In this document: positions 26,845-34,600 of the stretch, one piece after another
How the letters are laid out: the number at the start of each line of letters is the position of its first letter
Position numbering within the stretch: the stretch's first letter is position 1
Assembly: GCA_027484315.1 (NCBI GenBank)
Contig: JAIXTE010000022.1
Coordinates: 25,408-89,407 of the forward strand
Direction: 5' to 3'
From: Burkholderiales bacterium
GTDB lineage: Bacteria; Pseudomonadota; Gammaproteobacteria; Burkholderiales; Burkholderiaceae_B
DNA length: 64,000 nucleotides
Made by a program: the position numbers and the translations under genes
The notes under the pieces: generated by a model
What the model was told of the DNA's origin: nothing
Seen by the model: only the letters and a program-made list of their open reading frames with translations
Databases searched by the model: none

Positions 26845-27717
26845 TTAAAGCACCCAGAACAGAGCCATTGGAACAAACAACAGGCTCATCAAATTGCCCA
26901 TCATCACCAGGGATGCCACACGCTGGGGTTCCAAACCGTATTTCTCGGCAAATACAAAACTGAGCACAGCGGGCGGCAAGGCACCAAACACAATCAGCAT
27001 GGCAGCATGTTCCGTGCTCAAAGGCAGCAACCAGACACACAGGGCCGCAAATATCAAACCGGTTAGGGGACACAACACGCCACCGATCACCCCCAGTTTC
27101 ACATCGGAAAAATCAGCCTGGGTCAGGCGCACACCCAAAGAAAACAGCAAGAGAGGAATCGACACATCGCCAATCATGTCGATGGCGAAATACAAGGGCT
27201 CCCACACCTGGATGTTCAACACACTGACCAGCAAACCCGCAATCGAGGCAGCAATCACCGGTTCTTTCCACAACATCAGGATCCGGGCATTGGGGCTCAT
27301 CATCCAGGTACCCAGCGAGTAGTGCAGCGTGTTGCCCACCAAAAACAACATCACCGCAGCGGGTAGGGCCTGTTCGCCAAACGCCAGAATGGCCAGCGGC
27401 AAGCCCATGTTGCCGCAGTTGTTGAACATCATGGGGGGCACGAAGATCTTGGCATCAATGCCCAAAAGTCGGCCGATGGGCCAGGCCAGCAACCCGGAAC
27501 CCAGCACCACGATGGCACCACCCACCGCCAACAACCAGTAGGCCTCTAAGTCAAATGACTTGCTCGCCAGCGCAGAAAACACCAGCGCTGGGACAAAAAT
27601 TTCCATGTTCAACTGGTTGGCAAAGCGCATGTCCGGCTTTTTGACCCGTCCGTACCAATACCCCAAGGCCACCACCGCAAACACTGGGAAAATTACTGCA
27701 ACAATGCGCAAAAACAT
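26845..27717 (-). CDS. AEC-family (auxin efflux carrier-type) permease
   Basis: A 290-residue membrane protein with about ten helices and the AEC hallmarks: N-terminal LGYWYGRV, NQLNMEIFVPALVFSALASK, and MFNNCGNMGLPLAILAFGEQA in the middle, where the first half of the crossing helix pair sits. Family members transport organic acids such as malonate or malate. It ends 15 bases from the end of the convergent exported protein. No Shine-Dalgarno is obvious. Confidence 0.87.
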   Translation of the reverse strand: MFLRIVAVIFPVFAVVALGYWYGRVKKPDMRFANQLNMEIFVPALVFSALASKSFDLEAYWLLAVGGAIVVLGSGLLAWPIGRLLGIDAKIFVPPMMFNNCGNMGLPLAILAFGEQALPAAVMLFLVGNTLHYSLGTWMMSPNARILMLWKEPVIAASIAGLLVSVLNIQVWEPLYFAIDMIGDVSIPLLLFSLGVRLTQADFSDVKLGVIGGVLCPLTGLIFAALCVWLLPLSTEHAAMLIVFGALPPAVLSFVFAEKYGLEPQRVASLVMMGNLMSLLFVPMALFWVL

Positions 27718-27767
27718 AAGAAACCGTGCGGAAAATGGCTTGAAAGGTCGAAGTGTACTGCAAGGTT

Positions 27768-28679
27768 TTAATCGGGGCGATTCGGGTTTGTATCGGGGTT
27801 GGCGCCAAAGAGCAACTTCAAGGCGGGGTGATTCAAATTGCGCGGGTGGGTGAACGCAAAAAAGTCTTCCACCACGCCCTGCGCGTCACCCATGTGCACC
27901 AGCGTGCTGTCGCGCACCACATCTTCAATCAGCAAGGCAGGCACCGCGAACAAGCCCAAACCTGCACGGCCAAAAGTTTCCAGCAAAGCCAGGTCGTCAA
28001 ACTCTCCCACCACGGTCACTTCAACGCCCACGCTTTCGAACCAGTGCTCCAGCTTCAGGCGCAACACATTGTTTCTGGAAGGCATCAGGAAGGGCGCATG
28101 CTGCAGGCTTTGCGGAAAGTTGTCCTGGTACTTCGCCTTCAATACCGGACTGGCAAAAATGCGCACCGGGTAGGTCAACAATTTGGCCACCTGCAAGTGC
28201 GCCGTGCCCTGTCCACCCGGGCGTTCTGCCAGCACCACGTCCACACTGTGCTGAACAAGGTCTGAACACAGCGCCTCGAACCGACCTTCCTGGCACACTA
28301 GGCGAACCGGCCGCTGCATGCCAAGAATGGGCTCAATCATGTGAAACGACACGGTTTTGGGCAAGGCATCGGCAATGCCTACTGTCAGGCGCAAAGTGTA
28401 GTCCAGTTGCTCGTCGCTCAGGCTTTCGGCCATTTGCTCGCCCAACTGGAAGATCTGGTCGGCATAGCGCAAGGCAATTCGCCCTGCCTCGGTCAGCCCC
28501 AGGCCACGACCCACGGGCTGAAACAAGGAACGCCCCAAAGTTTGTTCAAGTTGTGTGATTTGACTGGACAGTGTTTGGGCGCGCAGCCCCAAGCGCTCGG
28601 CCGCAGCGGTCAGGCTACCGGTGTTTGCGACCATCCAGAAATAGCGCAAGTGGTGATAATTGAGATCAGTCAGCTTCAT
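27768..28679 (-). CDS. nhaR: NhaR-like LysR-family regulator
   Basis: 303 residues from the ATG at 28679 (a GTG two codons upstream is possible). The N-terminal helix-turn-helix starts LNYHHLRYFWMVANTGSLTAAAERLGLRAQTLSSQITQLE, very close to NhaR, the LysR regulator that activates the sodium/proton antiporter gene nhaA in E. coli. A long effector domain follows. The LNYxHLxYFW start is diagnostic of NhaR, but no nhaA is beside it. It is divergent from the HPF-like gene. An inverted repeat with the LysR T-N11-A form sits directly upstream. Confidence 0.82.
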   Translation of the reverse strand: MKLTDLNYHHLRYFWMVANTGSLTAAAERLGLRAQTLSSQITQLEQTLGRSLFQPVGRGLGLTEAGRIALRYADQIFQLGEQMAESLSDEQLDYTLRLTVGIADALPKTVSFHMIEPILGMQRPVRLVCQEGRFEALCSDLVQHSVDVVLAERPGGQGTAHLQVAKLLTYPVRIFASPVLKAKYQDNFPQSLQHAPFLMPSRNNVLRLKLEHWFESVGVEVTVVGEFDDLALLETFGRAGLGLFAVPALLIEDVVRDSTLVHMGDAQGVVEDFFAFTHPRNLNHPALKLLFGANPDTNPNRPD

Positions 28680-28686
28680 AAACACT

Positions 28687-28708
28687 TCGATTAAATCGAT
28701 TATTCGAT
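28687..28708. promoter_or_regulatory. LysR-type operator candidate
   Basis: TCGATTAAATCGA (28687-28699) is an interrupted dyad of the T-N11-A form bound by LysR proteins. It overlaps a second dyad, ATCGATTATTCGAT (28695-28708). Both lie within 30 bases of the NhaR-like start codon, so autoregulation is likely. Confidence 0.5.
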
Positions 28709-28784
28709 AAGCTATTGTTCCATTTATTCTAACATTGAACCAGCGTACACTTCAGTTGTCTATTTCCCCGTAAGGAGGACGCAC

Positions 28785-29129
28785 ATGAACACAGAAATTG
28801 TGGCTCGGCATCCCGAGATTGACGACACCCTGCGCAGGTATGTGCTTCGGCGCGTGCGCTCGGCCATCAACCAGTTGTCCACGCAAATAAAGAACATCAC
28901 GGTGAAGCTGGACCGCCGAACGGCGGCATTGCCAGAGCAACGCAACTGTATGATTGAAATTCGGATCGACGGGCAAGCGCCCGTGATCGTGAACAGCGAT
29001 GGGCCGCATTGGCTCAGCGCGATTGACCTGGCGGTAGAATCTGCAGCTCGCGCAGTTCGCCGCCAACTGAAACACACCCTTCACCAGGTGACACCCTTGC
29101 AATTGTTGAAAGGACAACACGCATCATGA
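28785..29129 (+). CDS. HPF/RaiA-family ribosome-associated protein
   Basis: A 114-residue protein of the ribosome hibernation factor fold: [23 protein letters not shown] and [11 protein letters not shown] near the N-terminus, then a strand pair and a basic helix ([14 protein letters not shown]). A very strong AAGGAGG lies eight bases before the ATG. The stop codon overlaps the htpX start by four bases, so the two are translated together. It could bind the 30S subunit under stress, or have taken on a role linked to HtpX. Confidence 0.78.
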   Translation: MNTEIVARHPEIDDTLRRYVLRRVRSAINQLSTQIKNITVKLDRRTAALPEQRNCMIEIRIDGQAPVIVNSDGPHWLSAIDLAVESAARAVRRQLKHTLHQVTPLQLLKGQHAS

Positions 29130-30004
29130 AACGCATTGTTTTATTTCTAGCCACCAACATCGCCATCATGGTGGTACTGGGCATTACCGTGAATGTACTG
29201 GGCCTGAACCAGTTCATGGCCGGAGGTCAGCTGAACCTGACCATGCTGCTGGCATTCAGTGCTGTATTGGGTTTCGGCGGTTCATTCATCAGCCTCTTGA
29301 TCAGCAAGAAAGTAGCCAAGTGGAGCACGGGCGCACAAGTTATTGAAACGCCGCGCAACGCCACCGAAGTATGGCTGGTTCAAACCGTGGAACGCTTTGC
29401 CCGCAAAGCCAACATTGCCATGCCCGAAGTGGCCATCTACGAAGGGGCGCCCAATGCATTTGCAACGGGCCCGAGCAAGAACAACTCCCTGGTAGCCGTC
29501 AGCACCGGCTTGCTGCAAAGCATGAGCCGCGAAGAAGCAGAAGCCGTATTGGCCCACGAAGTGGCCCACGTGGCCAACGGCGACATGGTGACCCTCACCT
29601 TGATCCAGGGCGTGGTCAACACCTTTGTGTTCTTCCTGGCCCGCGTGGTGGGCTTCATGGTGGATCAGTTCCTGCGCAAAGACGATTCCGAATCAAGCGG
29701 CCAGGGCATGGGCTATTTCATCACTGTGATTGTGATGGAAATTACCCTCGGCATTCTGGCGTCCATTATCGTGATGTACTTCTCGCGTCAGCGCGAATTC
29801 CGCGCCGATTCGGGTGCAGCACACCTGATGGGTTCACGCCAGCCCATGATTTCCGCTCTGAAGCGCTTGGGCGGCATGCAGGCGGGTGAATTGCCCTCCA
29901 ACATGGCAGCGTCAGGCATTTCTGGCAAAGGCGGTGTGATGGCCTTGTTCAGCAGTCACCCCCCGCTTGAAGAGCGCATTGAAGCCTTGTCTCAACAGCG
30001 TTAA
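29126..30004 (+). CDS. htpX: Membrane zinc protease HtpX
   Basis: 292 residues with two N-terminal membrane helices, the metalloprotease motif H144-E-V-A-H148 followed by VANGDM, and two more membrane helices (about 155-180 and 190-220). [16 protein letters not shown] gives the third zinc ligand. This is the usual HtpX length. It degrades damaged membrane proteins with FtsH. The gene is coupled to the HPF-like gene upstream and ends before a strong terminator. Confidence 0.95.
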   Translation: MKRIVLFLATNIAIMVVLGITVNVLGLNQFMAGGQLNLTMLLAFSAVLGFGGSFISLLISKKVAKWSTGAQVIETPRNATEVWLVQTVERFARKANIAMPEVAIYEGAPNAFATGPSKNNSLVAVSTGLLQSMSREEAEAVLAHEVAHVANGDMVTLTLIQGVVNTFVFFLARVVGFMVDQFLRKDDSESSGQGMGYFITVIVMEITLGILASIIVMYFSRQREFRADSGAAHLMGSRQPMISALKRLGGMQAGELPSNMAASGISGKGGVMALFSSHPPLEERIEALSQQR

Positions 30005-30040
30005 TTGAAAGTGACGCCAGGCATTGCAGCTTGGCACAAC

Positions 30041-30074
30041 AAAAAACCCGCTACGATTTTGGCGGGTTTTTTTT
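30041..30074 (+). terminator. Rho-independent terminator after htpX
   Basis: A nine-pair AAAACCCGC/GCGGGTTTT stem (30043-30051 with 30062-30070) with a 10-base loop is followed by eight T residues, 38 bases past the stop codon. Confidence 0.9.
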
Positions 30075-30156
30075 ATTCGGCTCATGGATACACGAGATTT
30101 GATTCACGGCGTTGGATTCATGGCGTGGATTCATCAAAGTGATTCACCTCAGTGCT

Positions 30157-30672
30157 TCACATCACACGGCGAACCGTCCAGAACGCCTTGCGCCAATAGG
30201 TCTGATTCAAGTCACCCACCACCACGCCATCCCGCGTGGAGGCGTGAAGAAACTGGCCGTTGCCCATGTAAATTCCGACGTGTCGACTGTTGTATCCCGT
30301 GCGAAAAAACACCAGGTCACCCAACTGCATTTCGCCCTGCCTGACCTGCGTACCCACATCTACCTGCTCGGCAGTGCTTCTCGGGACGCTGATATTGAAA
30401 CGTGTCGACATGGTTTGCTGAACAAACGCGGAGCAATCAATGCCCCGTTTGGAATTTCCGCCGAGCTGATAGGGCGTGCCTTTCCATTCCCGGTACTGGG
30501 CCATCAGGGCTGCGTGCACTGCGGGGTTTGATGCAACGCTTCCGAAGAACAGCGAACCGTCTGCCAGGCGAATGGAGTCACTTCGACCATCACCGAAAGT
30601 GCCACAACCCTGGACCAGGATGGCGCACAGCAAGAGTACCCACGCGTGCCGACCGTGCGCAAAGCACCTCAA
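30157..30672 (-). CDS. NlpC/P60-family lipoprotein endopeptidase
   Basis: 171 residues with a lipoprotein signal (LVQGC, acylated Cys23) and an NlpC/P60 cysteine peptidase domain: catalytic C80 in GIDCSAF, H131 in RHVGIYM and the third polar residue H143 in FLHAS. It should cut peptidoglycan stem peptides from the outer membrane, like MepS/Spr. The start is a TTG that overlaps the stop of the gene upstream (TTGA), so its translation depends on that gene. Confidence 0.87.
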   Translation of the reverse strand: MRCFAHGRHAWVLLLCAILVQGCGTFGDGRSDSIRLADGSLFFGSVASNPAVHAALMAQYREWKGTPYQLGGNSKRGIDCSAFVQQTMSTRFNISVPRSTAEQVDVGTQVRQGEMQLGDLVFFRTGYNSRHVGIYMGNGQFLHASTRDGVVVGDLNQTYWRKAFWTVRRVM

Positions 30673-31016
30673 ACCACTGCCTTCCTTTCACTGAAACGCA
30701 ACAGGCCTTTGACAAATCGGTACAACAACCAAAGACTCAAAAGACCGTAGATCACGAAGCCAATGAGGAATACATAGGTCAATAGGGATACCACAAACCA
30801 GAAGGTACCAATCCAGAATGTGGAAATCAGCCAGTCATAATGGCTGTAGTAAATCGTTCCAGTGGCCTCACCGCGCTTCACATAGCAAATGATCAAAGCA
30901 ATCAGGATGGGAATGAAAGCCGTGAATATACCGACAGCGCCCAACACATAGGCAATCAGTACGATTGTGCGGTTGGACTCTTCCTGGCTGGATAGAGGCT
31001 GAAGCGGGTTGTTCAT
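30669..31016 (-). CDS. Small membrane protein, DUF4870-like
   Basis: 115 residues from the ATG at 31016; a longer reading from 31082 would run through a terminator and is rejected. Three hydrophobic segments (about 20-45, 65-85 and 85-105) are joined by a loop with ICYVKRGEATGT and SHYDWLISTFW, which resembles the DUF4870 family. The function is unknown. It is translationally coupled to the NlpC/P60 lipoprotein gene, which suggests a cell-envelope role. Confidence 0.68.
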   Translation of the reverse strand: MNNPLQPLSSQEESNRTIVLIAYVLGAVGIFTAFIPILIALIICYVKRGEATGTIYYSHYDWLISTFWIGTFWFVVSLLTYVFLIGFVIYGLLSLWLLYRFVKGLLRFSERKAVV

Positions 31017-31068
31017 CAAGGTCTGCCAAGGTTTTAAAGACACCTTGATTTTAGACGACTTCGCACAG

Positions 31069-31091
31069 AAAAAACCCCGCACGCGGCGGGG
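31069..31091 (-). terminator. Rho-independent terminator
   Basis: On the minus strand CCCCGC/GCGGGG (loop of five) is followed by TTTTTT. It lies 16 bases after the GlcG/HbpS gene and separates it from the DUF4870-like gene. Confidence 0.85.
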
Positions 31092-31106
31092 TCAGTTCGA
31101 TCAGTC

Positions 31107-31514
31107 TTACAGCTTGAGCGCTGCAATACCTGCACGGGCAATCTGGGCATCTTGATCAGACTTCACGCCAGATACGCCGACAGCACCGATGCACTGGCCA
31201 TCCACGAAAATCGGAACACCGCCTTCCAGCATGCCTTCCAGCTTGGGCACAGACAAAAATGAGGTGCGACCACCATTGATCACGTCTTCCAGCATTTTGC
31301 TTTCCCGACGACCCAGTGCAGAGCAGTTGGCCTTGGCTGGCGCAATGTAGGCGCTCATGGTTGGAGAACCATCCAGACGCAAAAGGCCCAGTAAGTGACC
31401 GCCGTCGTCTGCCACTGCAATGGTAACGCCCCAGTTGTTCTGGTCGGCTTCGGCACGGGCCGCAGCCAAAATGGATTGAACATCATCGGCAGACAACACA
31501 GCTTTGGTTTTCAT
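31107..31514 (-). CDS. GlcG/HbpS-family haem-binding protein
   Basis: 135 residues with the GlcG/HbpS fold: VTIAVADDGGHLLGLLRLDG, SAYIAPAKANCSALGRRES and GAVGVSGVKSDQDAQIARAG. There is no signal peptide. Some members bind haem or take part in cobalamin or glycolate metabolism; the role here is not clear. It is monocistronic, with its own terminator. Confidence 0.88.
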   Translation of the reverse strand: MKTKAVLSADDVQSILAAARAEADQNNWGVTIAVADDGGHLLGLLRLDGSPTMSAYIAPAKANCSALGRRESKMLEDVINGGRTSFLSVPKLEGMLEGGVPIFVDGQCIGAVGVSGVKSDQDAQIARAGIAALKL

Positions 31515-31664
31515 GAACAGACTCCAATTTGATTTAAAAATGACAAACCGAAGTATGAGGGAGAGTTCCCGTGAAGACTACACAGGAAGTCCCTAATGCA
31601 TTACAAGACTCAAGATTCGCGGCATGGTTTACAGCACCATCGCTGCAAGACGGGAATTTCCGGG

Positions 31665-34600
31665 TCAAGGATTGCAACTCAGCCCATCACCCGCAGCCTC
31701 ACAAGAATCGGGCTTGCCTGCACCACCCTCCCCTTCTGTCGCGGGACGACCTGGCCCCACTTCTGCGACCACACCATTGATGATCTTTCCCGCCACATTT
31801 TCAGTGCGGACGACAGACCGGGTTTGCTCCTGCCGCGCCAGTACCACTGCACCTTGCGCCGTGGTCAATGCTGCATTTTCCTGCGGAGACAACAACAAAG
31901 ATCCGTTGTAGACCACGGGAATGCGGTTCAAATTGCGTGCCCCATCGTAGAAAAAGGCATAAGTGCCGCGACGTTCCGGCCCAGCCAGATACACCACTTG
32001 CCCCGGCAACAAATTGCTGCCCTCAAAGGGCAAAACCGTGACAAAGCCACCCAGACCGACCCGGTTCAGTTCACCCACCTCTACACGGATTGCCCCCGCC
32101 GAAGCAGCCTGTTGCCCAACACCCGACGATTCGCCAAAAGAGGCCACACTGGTAGAGCCCTGCTGCGTGTTGCTCAGTGGAATCGACAAAGTCAAACCGG
32201 CATATGATCTCGAGGTACCCGCTGCCGTGTCGTTGTAAGGCATGCGCGCGCGCAGTTGGGATTCGTCATCCACCGTTGCCAATCCTCGTGAACGAATTGC
32301 CACGACATCACTTTCAACCCCATTGCCGGCCACACGCAACTGCACATCGTTGCTGACCGCGAACAAACTGGCGCCTTGTTCCTGCTGGTAAGCAAATGCC
32401 TGCCCATAATTCTGCCCCGCCAAAGCTTCAAACTGGCCGTTGATCTGGTTGGTGCTACCCTGATTCACGGGGGCAAGCACCACGGAGCCATTCCGCATGG
32501 ATTTGAACTGTGTCCTGGAGTCAGCCGAAGTGACGATCTGCCCGGACTCCTGATGAATCACCGCGCCGGCCAAGGTAATACGGCCCAGGCCAGTCAAGGG
32601 GTCCACTGCATCTTTTGCTGAAAACACATCCAGTTCGGGCGGCAGCATCATCGCGATTTCCGCAGAGGACAAGGGGCGGGGAATTCCTTGTGCGGTGAAG
32701 CTCAGCGTACCTCCGATTTGTTCAATGCGACCTTGCAGAATCAGCCGGCCTTCAGCAACAATAGCCCCACCGCGGGTCAAGAGGTCTCGAATGCGCAAGT
32801 CACCCTGTGCAGACACATTGGTTTGCTCGGCATTCACACTCACGGTTTGTGCAAATACATTGCTTGCATTCTGCAAGTTGACAGACCCGCCTGCTGCGTT
32901 GAATTGGGCGTCACCCTGAACCATCAAACGGCCGGTTTGCGACACATCATTGGCCGTGACATTCAGATCCTTGTTGAACACTGAATTGGCAAACACCACA
33001 TTGCCACCCGACACCACTGCGCGGCCTTGTACATTCAATGCAAGTGCACCAGTCGAGTCAAATGTTTCCAGATTCAGATCAGAGGCACTGCCCAATTCAA
33101 TCAGCTTCTCTGACTGAACCTGCGTCACCCCATCGAACCGGTTATCAGATTGTTTCAAGGTAATTTTGTCCGCAGTCAAAGTTGCGTTATTCACCGCGAT
33201 GGACTGATTTTGGGTCAACTCCCCTTTCACGTTCACAGTGGTGGAACCCTGCACAACGGTGTTACTCAACAACAAATTGTCGGCCTGCAGGTTCAGGTCA
33301 CCCTGTACCTGTGCTGCAAACTGCATGTTTTGTCCTTGAACAACCAGTGAATTTGAATCGGCCAAAGCAACGCGGGCTTGCTCTTCATTGCGCGCCTGAA
33401 TGTTCACCAGGCCGACAAAATCATTGGATGTGTTGCGCAGTTCAATGTTGTTTGCCGTGAAATTGCTTTGCCCCTCAACCCGAAGGGCAGCGCTTTGACG
33501 CACCTCATTGGCAACAATATTCAGATCCTGAAGCGAACCCAAGGGCCCCAACACCACGGTTTGTGCAGCAAGGGTGAGGAAATCAACCTCCCCTTGAATT
33601 TTCAGATTGCCCTGGCTTGTCAAAACCGCCTGTGCGGCCCCTTCCAATTGCACCGAATTCCCAGTTGTGCCATTTGACGGATTGGTAGAGGCACCCCCAA
33701 GCGAGTTGGCGCTGTGGTCCAGCTTGATCTGGCTGGCTTGAAGCAACAAATCCGATTCCGTGATCAAGGCGTTGCTTTGCACCAGGGACTGGGCAGCAAA
33801 CTGCGCAGCACCTTGCACCCGACCTGAGATGTCCAGTGTATTCTGATCATTCACGACAGCATTGCCCGACACGTTGAGCGCTACTTCTCCCTGAAAATCA
33901 TTGGCCTGGTGGCGAAGTGCCACATTGTCGGCGCTCAGGCGTGCCGCCCCGCGAACCCGCAATGCATCCCTTTGCGACAAGTTGCGGGCTTGAACATTCA
34001 GTGTTCCCACTTGGCCTTGCAATGACAAATCACCTGTAGACACAAGGTTTGCGTTGTCGGCGGCGATGGCCACATCACCCGTGGCGCGCAGTTCATTGAC
34101 ATTCAAATTTTCCGCTTGCGCCGTCAGGTTGTCACCTGCGAAGGTCATCGTCAAATCATTGGAATCGACAATGTGTGCGGTGGCTGAGTTCACACGCAAC
34201 TCACCGGAAAAGTCGTTGCCTGTATCAGTCAGACTCACCGTGTCTGCAACCAGATTCAACCGACCTGAAGTTTCGGCAGCCTGGGTTTGGGTAATCACCG
34301 AGGCTTGCAAGCGGGCGGAATCCTGAACATTCAACCGGTTCAAGTGAATGGTATCTGCACTGAAATTGCCGCTTTCAACCTGTACACCGCCAAGCGTTAA
34401 AGTGTTGCCTGCCTGAATATCGGCCGTTCCCGCCTGCCCTGTGAGCAGCAGGTCATTGGCATCACGAACGGTTGCATGGCCACTGACATTCAGGGCAAGC
34501 GAACTACCGAAATCATTTTCTGCGTTGTTCAAATTCACACTGCCACCACTCACCGTGGTGCTTGAAGACACACGCAAGGCACCCGCCTGATTCACCTGCC

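Noticed and set aside
31017..31082. Longer N-terminus of the DUF4870-like protein
   Set aside because: It would be translated through the terminator hairpin at 31069-31091 and adds no hydrophobic or conserved part.
31665..32300. CdiA-type toxin at the end of TpsA
   Set aside because: No VENN or other pretoxin motif, no variable toxin-like end, and no small immunity gene after it.
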